Positions 46,547-54,601 are shown, numbered from the stretch's first letter. The stretch: DNA of 64,000 nucleotides from Salmonella enterica subsp. houtenae serovar Houten (GCA_900478215.1 LS483478.1:1922001-1986000), one strand, 5' to 3'. The notes: generated by a model not told the origin, from the letters alone. Program-made: numbers and translations.

Positions 46547-47254
46547 TCAATTCAACGGTTGAACTGTCAAAGCGTTGTCTGCTAAACGCAGGCGCGCCGC
46601 TTTGCCATAAAATTCTGCCGGGATTTTATCACTCAGCCAGTAAACACCTGCGATAGAGACCAGTTCTGCCGTCAGATGGGTACAAAAAATTTGCGCTTCC
46701 CGATCGCCGCTCGCCCCTGCCAGCGCGCGACCTCTCATCATGCCATAGACATGGATATTGCCGTCAGCGATAAGCTCTGCGCCAGCGCTGACGTGACTTG
46801 TAACAATCAGATCACATTGTGGAGCATAAATGCGCTGACCGGAACGAACCGGAACATCAATTAATCGCGTTTTTGTGATGGGATTAGCGTTTTGCGGCGG
46901 CTCGCTGGGCGTTGTCGGCTCAACGGGCGCAGGTCGAACCGCTTTCTCTTTACCTTCAGTCAGTAAAGGAAGACCCATCCGATCGATTTCTGCTTTCAGG
47001 CTGGCGTCTTTACAGCCGCTCACGCCGATAATGCGTAAGCCGGTTGAGGTCACGATCTTATGCAATTCCGGCCAGTTTACCGGGTTTTCAAGACCGCTAA
47101 CGTTAATAACGACAGGGGCGTGTTTTAAAAACGCAGGAGCCTGCGCTATTTTGTCTTCTAACGCCTGACGAATAACCTCTGGTTCCGCTTCATGCAAATG
47201 AACCACTGATAAGGTGAAGCTACTGCCTTTAAGCTCGATTGGCGTGTTTGACAT
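46547..47254 (-). CDS. minC: Septum formation inhibitor MinC
   Basis: 235 aa from ATG 47254 (MSNTPIELKGSSFTLS); an upstream in-frame Met ten codons earlier is not conserved. The N-terminal FtsZ-inhibiting domain is joined by a Pro/Thr-rich linker (VRPAPVEPTTPSEPPQNANP, variable between species) to the C-terminal beta-helix that binds MinD (SGQRIYAPQCDLIVTSHVSAG region). First gene of minCDE, divergent from ycgL. Confidence 0.96.
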   Translation of the reverse strand: MSNTPIELKGSSFTLSVVHLHEAEPEVIRQALEDKIAQAPAFLKHAPVVINVSGLENPVNWPELHKIVTSTGLRIIGVSGCKDASLKAEIDRMGLPLLTEGKEKAVRPAPVEPTTPSEPPQNANPITKTRLIDVPVRSGQRIYAPQCDLIVTSHVSAGAELIADGNIHVYGMMRGRALAGASGDREAQIFCTHLTAELVSIAGVYWLSDKIPAEFYGKAARLRLADNALTVQPLN

Positions 47255-47379
47255 CCTGGCCTTACTCAATTTGCTATTTATCATCTCCGATACGGAGTGA
47301 TATTCCGAAGTCCAGAAGGCATGTTATAGTCAGTATTATATTGAGGCAAGTCACCATCCCGTTAATTCAGAGTAAAAGT

Positions 47380-47673
47380 ATGTTTTGTGTGATCTATCGA
47401 AGTAGCAAGCGCGATCAAACCTATTTGTATGTCGAAAAAAAAGACGATTTCTCGCGGGTGCCTGAAGCGTTGATGAAAGGATTCGGTCAGCCGCAGTTAG
47501 CGATGATGCTGCCGCTTGATGGACGTAAAAAATTAGTCAATGCCGAGCTTGAAAAAGTGAAACAGGCGTTAAGCGAGCAGGGCTATTATTTACAATTGCC
47601 GCCGCCGCCGGAAGATTTGCTGAAACAACATCTTTCTACGGTGGGACAAAATACGTCGTACGCTGACCGTTAA
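47380..47673 (+). CDS. ycgL: YcgL-domain protein
   Basis: 97 aa from ATG 47380 (MFCVIYRSSKRDQTYLYVEK). The open frame extends upstream into minC without conservation. Compact YcgL fold with KDDFSRVPEALMKGFGQPQL and a Pro-rich segment (YYLQLPPPPEDLLKQHL). Conserved in gammaproteobacteria beside ycgN or rnd; function unclear. Confidence 0.92.
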   Translation: MFCVIYRSSKRDQTYLYVEKKDDFSRVPEALMKGFGQPQLAMMLPLDGRKKLVNAELEKVKQALSEQGYYLQLPPPPEDLLKQHLSTVGQNTSYADR

Positions 47674-47722
47674 ACGGTATTCGGCGTCGCGCCTGAATTC
47701 CATCATGATCTTAGGGGAAAAT

Positions 47723-48382
47723 ATGTATCAACATCGCAACTGGCAAGGCGCCTTGCTTGATTACCCGGTAAGCAAAGTGGTCTGCGTGGGCAGTAATTAC
47801 GCAAATCACATCAAGGAGATGGGCAGCGCGACGCCGGAGGAACCCGTGCTTTTTATCAAGCCGGAAACCGCATTGTGTGACATCCGCCAACCGCTGGCGA
47901 TTCCGGCGGACATGGGCGCTGTTCATCATGAGGTTGAGCTTGCAGTACTGATTGGCGCAACGCTCCGTCAGGCGACCGAAGAGCATGTCCGTAAAGCGAT
48001 AGCCGGTTATGGCGTGGCGCTGGATTTAACTCTGCGCGATATTCAGGGAAAAATGAAAAAGGCCGGACAACCCTGGGAAAAAGCCAAAGGTTTTGATAAC
48101 GCGTGTCCGATTTCAGGTTTTATCCCCATCGCCGCCTTCAGCGGCGATCCGCAAAATACGGTTATTGGACTTAACGTTAATGGCGAGGTTCGCCAGCAAG
48201 GAGCGACTGCGGACATGATCCATCCTGTTGTGCCCCTTATTGCTTACATGAGCCGCTATTTTACGCTCAAAGCAGGGGACGTGGTGCTAACCGGCACGCC
48301 GGCAGGCGTGGGGCCATTATTAAGCGGCGATGAGCTGGACATTTTTTTTCATGGAGAAACGTTGTCTACTCGCGTTCTGTAA
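47723..48382 (+). CDS. ycgM: FAH-family protein YcgM
   Basis: 219 aa from ATG 47723 (MYQHRNWQGALLDYPVSKVV). Fumarylacetoacetate-hydrolase fold with metal-binding acids in HHEVELAVLIG and ALDLTLRDIQ and the lid motif GTPAGVGPL. Family members are decarboxylases or hydrolases of beta-keto acids; the physiological substrate is not known. Upstream of ycgN. Confidence 0.93.
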   Translation: MYQHRNWQGALLDYPVSKVVCVGSNYANHIKEMGSATPEEPVLFIKPETALCDIRQPLAIPADMGAVHHEVELAVLIGATLRQATEEHVRKAIAGYGVALDLTLRDIQGKMKKAGQPWEKAKGFDNACPISGFIPIAAFSGDPQNTVIGLNVNGEVRQQGATADMIHPVVPLIAYMSRYFTLKAGDVVLTGTPAGVGPLLSGDELDIFFHGETLSTRVL

Positions 48383-48458
48383 AATTTGCTTGCCGCCTTC
48401 AGCGGCGGTAAAACTTGCATCTGCAGGCCAGACTGGTTATAAGGTGCAGCTTTGTGCA

Positions 48459-48920
48459 ATGGCGGATACTTTAATGAGCGATAGACCTTTCTGGCAACAT
48501 AAAACCCTGGATGAAATGACCGATGCCGAGTGGGAGTCACTGTGCGATGGCTGCGGTCAATGCTGCCTGCATAAACTGATGGATGAAGATACGGATGAAA
48601 TCTACTTCACCAATGTGGCGTGCAGACAGTTAAATATTAAAACGTGCCAGTGTCGTCATTATGAGCGTCGTTTTGAATTTGAACCCGACTGTATCAAACT
48701 TACTCGCGAAAACTTACCTGACTTTGAATGGTTGCCAATGACCTGCGCTTATCGTTTGTTAGCGGAAGGTAAGCCCCTGCCGGCATGGCATCCCCTGCTC
48801 ACGGGCTCGAAAACCGCTATGCATGGCGAGCGAATTTCTGTCCGTCATATCGCGGTTAAAGAATCTGAAGTGCGGGACTGGCAGGATCATATTTTAAACA
48901 AACCGTCGTGGGCGGAATGA
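48459..48920 (+). CDS. ycgN: Cys-rich protein YcgN (UPF0153/UPF0260)
   Basis: 153 aa from ATG 48459 (MADTLMSDRPFWQHKTLDEM); the longer frame overlapping ycgM is unconserved. Cys cluster CDGCGQCCLHK near residue 31 and later CRQLNIKTCQCRHY, pointing to a metal or Fe-S site. Last backbone gene before the prophage scar: the integrase remnant begins 26 bp past its stop. Confidence 0.93.
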   Translation: MADTLMSDRPFWQHKTLDEMTDAEWESLCDGCGQCCLHKLMDEDTDEIYFTNVACRQLNIKTCQCRHYERRFEFEPDCIKLTRENLPDFEWLPMTCAYRLLAEGKPLPAWHPLLTGSKTAMHGERISVRHIAVKESEVRDWQDHILNKPSWAE

Positions 48921-48946
48921 GTGATTGAAAGGAAATGAGTTTTTTG

Positions 48947-49147
48947 TCACTCGTTTTTAGCATGGGGCATATGTGGGACATCACCTCCAAAATTTGCATT
49001 CAAAATTGCCAATTGGTTGTCATTGTTATCTGACATCCATTTTCCGTAAACGCTGTGAACCATCTGTGATGATGTGTGACCCATTTATGCTGTTATAAAG
49101 TTTGGGTTCGCTCCAGCACTTAATGCCCAACATGCATATGTATGACG
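48947..49147 (-). pseudogene. C-terminal remnant of a phage tyrosine integrase
   Basis: Minus-strand translation from 49147 reads RHTYACWALSAGANPNFITA, then a TAA stop, then MGHTSSQMVHSVYGKWMSDN and on to VPHMPHAKNE with a normal stop at 48947. This is the C-terminal catalytic end of a lambdoid tyrosine recombinase: the RHTYA box with the catalytic Arg-His, the GHTS box and the nucleophile Tyr in SVYGKW. The in-frame stop replaces the Gln normally found before MGH, and the frame upstream of RHT is broken. Too short for standard gene callers. Confidence 0.85.
48962..48971 (+). repeat. Left copy of a 10-bp direct repeat (att candidate)
   Basis: ATGGGGCATA lies inside the 3' end of the integrase remnant. 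It matches 50879-50888, and 16 of 20 bases agree when extended rightward. Its place at the end of int, with the second copy beyond the invertase remnant, would fit attachment-site halves. Confidence 0.4.
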
Positions 49148-49204
49148 CGATTCTGCTCATGCGAGCACAGACTATATCGTTGGATATTACAGCTCGCTAA
49201 GGCC

Positions 49205-49468
49205 ACATGACTATAACGGTGGGTTACCCCCAAACGACTCGGAAAACCGATACGGGAAAAACGCTAAAGCGGTGACCAGTTTTAGTTGACCACTACAAAG
49301 AGACAAAAAACGTCTTTTGCAACGGCATCTGAAAAAATCGCGCCGTTGCAGGATGCGGTTTATCCTGGAATCGCAACAGATGATGAGAAAGCGCAGTTCG
49401 ACGAATGGAAAAAATACAGATTGGTGGTAAACCGTGTGGATACCTTAAATCCTGACTGGCTGGAGTAA
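49205..49468 (+). pseudogene. Tail fibre / tail-fibre-assembly (Tfa) C-terminal remnant
   Basis: From about 49286 the frame reads KRQKTSFATASEKIAPLQDA, then GIATDDEKAQFDEWKKYRLV and NRVDTLNPDWLE. This is the C-terminal signature of phage tail-fibre assembly proteins (DEEKA..EWKKYRVLLNRVDT). A TAG stop directly precedes it, so the N-terminal part is gone. Just upstream (about 49205-49283) another frame, HDYNGGLPPNDSENRYGKNA, may be the end of the tail fibre itself; that part is weak. Confidence 0.75.
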
Positions 49469-49673
49469 TCAGCTCAGATATAAAAATATAGCTATGTAGT
49501 AGAGACTGCTGCTATATAATATATAGCAGCAATGGTTATTTTTTTGATGGGTGAATGTATAATTTTAGAACGGGTAAATGACGGCGCCGGAGTTAGTCCC
49601 TGGAAAATTTATGGACACTATTGGTTCATATTAATCAGGAGGAGGCTCCGCATATTTTCTGGTGTTTCTGTGT

Positions 49674-50396
49674 TCAGGGAGTGTTTTGGATATATTTATT
49701 AGCAATATTTTCTAGTATCAGATGGAATTGCTGTGGAGTCGGCATAACACACTCATTAAACAGTGGTGCAACTTCTGTCATAATGATCTTCTCCGCATAG
49801 ATTTTAAAGGATGCCTGCTGATGTTGATTGATAAACATATGTGGATACTTACTATTTGCTGATGAAACCAACGGAGTTATAAAAGGATTGGCCCCTGCGC
49901 CGCTTGGCGTAAAAACGTCATTTTTGGTTGCTCCGGGCAGACCTGCATTTTGCGCGGCCTCGCCAATTTCCTTAAGAAAAGGCGCTATGTTGATCCCTTT
50001 GCTGATGAGCAATTTACAACACTGATCTTTATTCTTGCTGTAAACTGCCGATAGTATAGCTTCACGGGTCTGGCTGGCGTATGCGGGGTCTTTACTCGCG
50101 TTACCTCTAATATCCATATCATTGAGCGTTTGAAGCATAAATTCTTTAACGACTTTATTTGTCAACACTGCCCGATCCTCAGATGCGCTTCCTCGGTGAG
50201 AGTGTGTTGCAGAAGATTCAGTGTTCTTATGCGAAATAAAACGTTCTGATAAATTTGAGCTTAATTTGTTGAAGTGATTTTTTACTGCGAGAATAGCTTT
50301 TGCTAAAGAAGTTTTCTCAGTTGACTTTTCTTTTAATGGTGTGATTTCCTGTTTTTGGATTCTAAAGTTCTGGAGAGATAAAGTTATCTTTGTCAT
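49674..50396 (-). CDS. sopE: SopE-type guanine nucleotide exchange factor, T3SS-1 effector
   Basis: 240 aa, intact, ATG preceded by AAAAGGACCACTATC. It reads as SopE rather than SopE2: FRIQKQE near the start, HKNTESSATHSHRGSASE, PSGAGANPFITPL and the end IANKYIQNTP. GAGA catalytic loop at 166-169. SopE enters host cells through the SPI-1 injectisome and activates Cdc42 and Rac1. In described strains sopE is carried by P2-like or lambdoid prophages. Here it sits between phage remnants with the backbone genes ycgN and dsbB on either side. The gene is AT-rich. By eye it is roughly two-thirds identical to the sopE2-type protein at 6608. Confidence 0.94.
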   Translation of the reverse strand: MTKITLSLQNFRIQKQEITPLKEKSTEKTSLAKAILAVKNHFNKLSSNLSERFISHKNTESSATHSHRGSASEDRAVLTNKVVKEFMLQTLNDMDIRGNASKDPAYASQTREAILSAVYSKNKDQCCKLLISKGINIAPFLKEIGEAAQNAGLPGATKNDVFTPSGAGANPFITPLVSSANSKYPHMFINQHQQASFKIYAEKIIMTEVAPLFNECVMPTPQQFHLILENIANKYIQNTP

Positions 50397-50607
50397 GATA
50401 GTGGTCCTTTTATATGTGCATAACTCATTCTTACATATATAGATAGCGGGAGCACTTTATTTTTATAGCAAATGTTATACCCATCTGATTGATGAATTAG
50501 AAAAATTCGACTGATTCAATTAAGGCTCAAATAGTACTGTTTTTATTTTCCAGAAACTTTTAAAAAACGTCCATTTCACTCAGGAAGAGCCTTGCCGTTC
50601 TGGTATT

Positions 50608-50879
50608 GAAATGGAGAGTGAGTTGAGCGTACCAGCGCTGGGTTGGAAATGGCGCGTTCAAAAGGTCGTATTGGCGGCAGGCGTCAAAAGCTCACCCCGG
50701 AGCAATGGGATCAGGCCAGGCGCCTGATTGGGGCAGGAGTACCGCGACAGAAGGTAGCGATTATTTATGATGTGGGACTGTCGACGCTGTACAGAAAATT
50801 CCCCGCTAACAAATCATGGAGTTATTCTGGCGTAGTAATTGAGGCGCGATTCGGGGATTTTGATGATTGCCCGGTGTGA
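50608..50879 (+). pseudogene. C-terminal remnant of a Hin/Gin-type DNA invertase
   Basis: The frame starting near 50621 reads VERTSAGLEMARSKGRIGGR, then KLTPEQWDQARRLIGAGVPR and QKVAIIYDVGLSTLYRKFPA, the helix-turn-helix end of serine invertases (Hin, Gin, Pin). Just upstream, EMESEL in the preceding frame fits the conserved EMERELI-V-ERT joint, so about one base is missing and the catalytic N-terminus is lost. After FPA an unrelated tail of about 22 residues runs to the stop. Such invertases sit next to tail-fibre genes in phages. Confidence 0.85.
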
Positions 50880-50888
50880 TGGGGCATA
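50879..50888 (+). repeat. Right copy of the 10-bp direct repeat (att candidate)
   Basis: ATGGGGCATA at the end of the invertase remnant; see the copy at 48962-48971. Backbone-like sequence seems to resume to the right. Confidence 0.4.
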
Positions 50889-51199
50889 CATGGGGCAAAA
50901 ATTAGCGCAAAACAACTCAAAACCTTCATAGGTAGTGATTCGTCTTGCGCTAATACTTTGCTTTATTACTGCTTTCTTATCACTTCAACACACAACCCGG
51001 CATAATGACTGATTGTTTACAATTCTTTAACTTACTCCGGGCGGTCTTTGAAAACGGGAATTGTGTGCAAATTCCGTCACCTGGCGTTACGACCTCCCTT
51101 AAGTTTCCCTGACACTCCTTGCCGCTGCGCTCGCGCACGTATGGTAGCGACTCTATACTTTCAAAGCAGTATATCGCTGCCTATCCTGAGGAGTTACCC
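50889..51199. other. Intergenic region between the scar and the micro-ORFs
   Basis: About 310 bp with no gene seen. The right part contains a -10-like TATACT (51151) and leads to CTGAGGAGTTACCC before the first micro-ORF. A sequence near 51110-51135 rich in GC (GCCGCTGCGCTCGCGCACG) stands out but forms no clear element. Confidence 0.35.
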
Positions 51200-51298
51200 A
51201 TGAATAACCAACCGTTGCGCGTTTCAAAGGATCAGCCCAGGAAGCCTGATAAGACACCCGAAGACGAAGGAAAAAATCCAAAGAAAAACCAAAAGTAG
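51200..51298 (+). CDS. Micro-ORF, 32 aa, Lys/Pro-rich
   Basis: Strong ribosome site (TGAGGAGTTACCC-ATG). Reads MNNQPLRVSKDQPRKPDKTP, then EDEGKNPKKNQK: hydrophilic, no Cys, no aromatic residue, probably disordered. A second micro-ORF of similar style follows 43 bp downstream. I do not recognise a family. Confidence 0.6.
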   Translation: MNNQPLRVSKDQPRKPDKTPEDEGKNPKKNQK

Positions 51299-51341
51299 TG
51301 ATGTAGGGTATCTTTAATAACTATGGTTCGTTGGAGGCTTT

Positions 51342-51479
51342 ATGTCTGAACGTCCTGATTTAGTCGATCCATTACCAGAGGATGAGCCGCTTCCTGGTGA
51401 AAATATTCCGGATACGCCAGAGGGAGACGATCCTCTCGACCCGGATACCCAGAATGAGGTTAAAGATCCTCGTAGATAG
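51342..51479 (+). CDS. Micro-ORF, 45 aa, Asp/Glu/Pro-rich
   Basis: GGAGG lies seven bases before the ATG. Reads MSERPDLVDPLPEDEPLPGE, then DTPEGDDPLDPDTQNEVKDP and RR. Very acidic, proline-rich, with no predicted structure. Opposite in charge to the 32-aa peptide upstream. A strong terminator follows, suggesting the two form one short transcript. Function unknown. Confidence 0.65.
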   Translation: MSERPDLVDPLPEDEPLPGENIPDTPEGDDPLDPDTQNEVKDPRR

Positions 51480-51497
51480 CGTCCTGTGCCATTAACT

Positions 51498-51552
51498 AAC
51501 CGCCTGATGCATCTGCCCGACTTTAGTGGGCAGTATGCCAGGCGGTTTTTTT
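51498..51552 (+). terminator. Terminator after the acidic micro-ORF
   Basis: Outer stem AACCGCCTG / CAGGCGGTT, inner stem CTGCCC / GGGCAG, followed by a T run. Confidence 0.9.
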
Positions 51553-51688
51553 GGCTTCATCCAAAGCGAAACATCCTGATAATCCTCAAAAAGATAGCCT
51601 ATAATTTTTTGTACGTTAAAATAGTAGCGCGTTCATGACGACACGGTCTTATTGCGCTTAGCCGTATGCGAGTTCAAAGGAGGAATCA

Positions 51689-51862
51689 ATGAACAGCGAA
51701 GAGTTGACACGTAAAGCAGAAGAAGAAATCACGGCGCTCATTACGAAAAAGGTCGCCGAATTACGGAAGAAAACCGGGCAAGAGGTTTCCGAAATAGAAT
51801 TTGCGCCGCGAGAAACGATGAAAGGGCTTGAGGGATACAACGTTACAATTAAGCTACTCTAG
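51689..51862 (+). CDS. Small hypothetical protein, 57 aa
   Basis: AAAGGAGGAATCA before the ATG is a near-perfect ribosome site. The first half (NSEELTRKAEEEITALITKK, VAELRKKTG) is a charged amphipathic helix, the second half (EIEFAPRETMKGLEGYNVTI) likely beta. Soluble and cytoplasmic by composition. Family not recognised; it stands alone with no clear partner. Confidence 0.75.
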   Translation: MNSEELTRKAEEEITALITKKVAELRKKTGQEVSEIEFAPRETMKGLEGYNVTIKLL

Positions 51863-51933
51863 CGTTCAATCATCGCCATTGACAATCTTACCACTGGGCG
51901 GGAGACCGCCCAGTGGTGAGCGGTTTACCTATA

Positions 51934-52275
51934 TCAGGCTTTTTTTTGTTGATACATCTCTTCGCCCTGATGGTCTTCCTCTACCCAAAAATGAATGTTG
52001 AACCGCGCATCATCGCTCAGCTCTACCCGATGCCAGTATTGCGGCGGACTGGTGGCGAATTGCCCGGCATTAATCACCACTTTCACTTCTGGTTCTGTCG
52101 CGGCTTCATTCGCAAAGCCATAGTAGGTCACGGTGCCTTCCATCACGCAAAGTTGTCCGAAAACGCCTGCCGCCGTGTTGTGATGAGAGAGTAGTGCCGC
52201 CGGAACATTCTCTTTGGTGAAAAAGGGCGTAGAGCGTTTAACTTTCCAGTTTGCCGGGATGCGTAAGTGGGACAT
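51934..52275 (-). CDS. YeaR/TehB-like cupin-type protein (DUF1971)
   Basis: 113 aa. Resembles E. coli YeaR: RIPANWKVKRSTPFFTKENV near the start, then LCVMEGTVTYYGFANE, INAGQFATSPPQYWHRVEL and FNIHFWVEE. The His and Glu/Gln residues of the small cupin barrel are present. Related domains occur before the TehB methyltransferase. Function unproven. Transcribed towards the 57-aa gene; lies on the dsbB side of the scar. Confidence 0.8.
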   Translation of the reverse strand: MSHLRIPANWKVKRSTPFFTKENVPAALLSHHNTAAGVFGQLCVMEGTVTYYGFANEAATEPEVKVVINAGQFATSPPQYWHRVELSDDARFNIHFWVEEDHQGEEMYQQKKA

Positions 52276-52384
52276 AAGACATCTCCTTGGTGTGGTGTTA
52301 AAAAAGATGCATTTAATATATACCTTTTAATGACTGACAAACAACGCTTCGGGCAAAAAAAACGCTCCCGAAGGAGCGTGTGTA

Positions 52385-52915
52385 TCAACGACCGAACAGG
52401 TCGCGTTTTTTAGGCTTAAATGCCTGGGCTATGACGACGGCTATCGCCACCACAAGATAGGCGGCAAAGATCCCCAACAGCCATTGCGGCATCTCCAGCG
52501 TTAAAAACGACCACTGGCGCTCGGCGCAATCGCCGGAAGCCACAAACACCTGCGGCAACCATTTACCCAACGGCAACCAGTCTGGAAAGCGCGCCATAAA
52601 GTCACAAGTCATGAACGGCGAGGGGTGCAACTGAATCATCGTATGTTCATACGCCAGTTGTAGACCCCGCCAGGCGCTGTAAATCCAGATAACCATCGCC
52701 ACGTATCGCAGCGGCGTTTTCGGCGCTATTGCGCCGACCAGACCCGCGCCCATCACGCCAAACAGGGCGCAACGTTCGTAAATACATAGCACGCAAGGTT
52801 TAAGCAACATGACGTGCTGGAACCACAGCGCTACTATTTCCAGCGCCAGGGCGGTTAACGCCATCAGTAACCATGCGCCCCGACCCCGTGAGCACTGGTT
52901 TAAAAATCGCAACAT
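52385..52915 (-). CDS. dsbB: Disulfide bond formation protein DsbB
   Basis: 176 aa with four membrane helices. First redox pair CVLC in LLKPCVLCIYERC (residues ~41 and 44) and second pair in MTCDFMARFPDWLPLG / ASGDCAER (~104 and 130). Re-oxidises DsbA using quinone. Alone between the YeaR-like gene and nhaB, all on the minus strand. Confidence 0.97.
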   Translation of the reverse strand: MLRFLNQCSRGRGAWLLMALTALALEIVALWFQHVMLLKPCVLCIYERCALFGVMGAGLVGAIAPKTPLRYVAMVIWIYSAWRGLQLAYEHTMIQLHPSPFMTCDFMARFPDWLPLGKWLPQVFVASGDCAERQWSFLTLEMPQWLLGIFAAYLVVAIAVVIAQAFKPKKRDLFGR

Positions 52916-53056
52916 AATAATTTCCCTGCAACATGCGTAGAGACCGCAGTGTAAACCAATTCAATTCGTGCGCCACTAGCGGGAAATGAAATAATGTGTA
53001 ATTGGATAATTATCAGGCAAAAAGCGGAGCCGGGCAGTGTATTGCCCGGCCAAACG

Positions 53057-54601
53057 TTACGAAAGCGTTGCTAACCATCCTGCCTGAGTCATCCATTCGG
53101 TGACCGGCGCAAGGGTGAATTCGACGCACAGTAGCCCTACCAGGGTCAGGACGATAGTGTACGGTAACGCCATCCAGACCATACGGCCATAGGAGAGACG
53201 GATTAACGGTGCCAGCGCGGAGGTCAGCAGGAATAAGAATGCCGCCTGACCATTTGGCGTCGCTACCGATGGCAGGTTAGTACCGGTATTAATTGCTACG
53301 GCTAACAGCTCAAACTGTTTTAAGCTGATGGCGCCGCTTTCCATCGCGGCTTTCGCTTCGTTGATATAAATGGTGCCGACAAAGACATTATCCGAGATGG
53401 AAGACAACAGGCCGTTAAAGAGATAGAACAGCGTGAGCTGCGCGTGTTCAGAGGCTTGTAAGACGAACTGAATAATCGGCGCGAAAAGATGTTGATCGAT
53501 AATAACCGCCACAATTGAGAAGAAAACGGTTAACAGCGCAGTAAACGGCAGCGACTCGGTAAACGCTTTACCGATGGCGTGTTCATCGGTTACCCCCGTT
53601 AACGCGGTGGCCAGAATAATGACTGATAGACCAATCAGTCCCACCTCCGCAAGATGGAGGGCGAGAGCAGTAACCAGCCAGACGCCAATAATCGCCTGGA
53701 CTATGAGCTTAATTTTATCCTGGCGGGTACGCTGCTTACGGCTTTGGTCGTCGAATTGCTGCAAGACGTCGCGGACTTTTTCCGGCAACGCGTCGCCATA
53801 ACCAAACCAGCGCATCTTCTCAACCAGCATACAGGTTAACAGTCCACACACCAGTACCGGGACGGTGACCGGCGACATACGCAAAAAGAAGTCGCCGAAA
53901 TGCCAGCCAGCCGCTTTAGCGATGATCAGATTTTGCGGCTCCCCGACCATGGTCATGACGCCGCCCAGTGCTGTACCCACGCCCGCATGCATCATCAGGC
54001 TGCGCAAGAATCCGCGGAATTGCTCCAGCACCGTTTTGTAATGCTGATCGATATGGCTGTCGTCCAGCATATCGTTCTCTTCGCCGCGCGATGAGGCCAC
54101 ACGATGGTAAATCCCATAAAAACCGACGGCGACGCTGATCACCACCGCGACGACGGTAAGCGCATCAAGAAAAGCCGACAAAAACGCGGCGGCGACGCAA
54201 AAGGCCAGCGACAGAACCATTTTCGAGCGGATACTGAGCAACAGACGGGTAAAAATAAACAGCAGTAACTGCTTCATAAAGTAGATACCCGCTACCATAA
54301 ACATCAGCAGCAGCAATACTTCCAGGTTGGCGGCAACCTCTTCACGAACATGATCGGCGCTGGTCATGCCGATGATGACGGCTTCAATGGCCAGTAACCC
54401 GCCGGGCAGCAGGGGATAACATTTTAACGCCATCGCCAGGGTAAAGATAAATTCTGCCACCAATAGCCAACCGGCAACAAAAGGATTAGCGAAGAAAATT
54501 AACGGGTTAATAATTAAAAAGATAAGTAGCGCCAGTTTGTACCAGTCAGGCGACTGGCCTAAAAAATTGCGCCACATGGCGCGCCCCCAGGAGATCTCCA
54601 T
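53057..54601 (-). CDS. nhaB: Na+/H+ antiporter NhaB
   Basis: 514 aa, about 12 membrane helices. Characteristic phrases include SAFLDALTVVAVVISVAVGFYG, GGVMTMVGEPQNLIIAKAAGW and LSSISDNVFVGTIYINEAK. Exports Na+ in exchange for protons at near-neutral pH. Divergent from fadR, whose product regulates this region in E. coli. Confidence 0.97.
   Translation of the reverse strand: MEISWGRAMWRNFLGQSPDWYKLALLIFLIINPLIFFANPFVAGWLLVAEFIFTLAMALKCYPLLPGGLLAIEAVIIGMTSADHVREEVAANLEVLLLLMFMVAGIYFMKQLLLFIFTRLLLSIRSKMVLSLAFCVAAAFLSAFLDALTVVAVVISVAVGFYGIYHRVASSRGEENDMLDDSHIDQHYKTVLEQFRGFLRSLMMHAGVGTALGGVMTMVGEPQNLIIAKAAGWHFGDFFLRMSPVTVPVLVCGLLTCMLVEKMRWFGYGDALPEKVRDVLQQFDDQSRKQRTRQDKIKLIVQAIIGVWLVTALALHLAEVGLIGLSVIILATALTGVTDEHAIGKAFTESLPFTALLTVFFSIVAVIIDQHLFAPIIQFVLQASEHAQLTLFYLFNGLLSSISDNVFVGTIYINEAKAAMESGAISLKQFELLAVAINTGTNLPSVATPNGQAAFLFLLTSALAPLIRLSYGRMVWMALPYTIVLTLVGLLCVEFTLAPVTEWMTQAGWLATLS

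Noticed and set aside
48921..52384. hlyE/clyA or umuDC, which occupy this site in E. coli
   Set aside because: No cytolysin or UmuD/UmuC sequence is visible in any frame; the space holds the phage scar, micro-ORFs and the YeaR-like gene.
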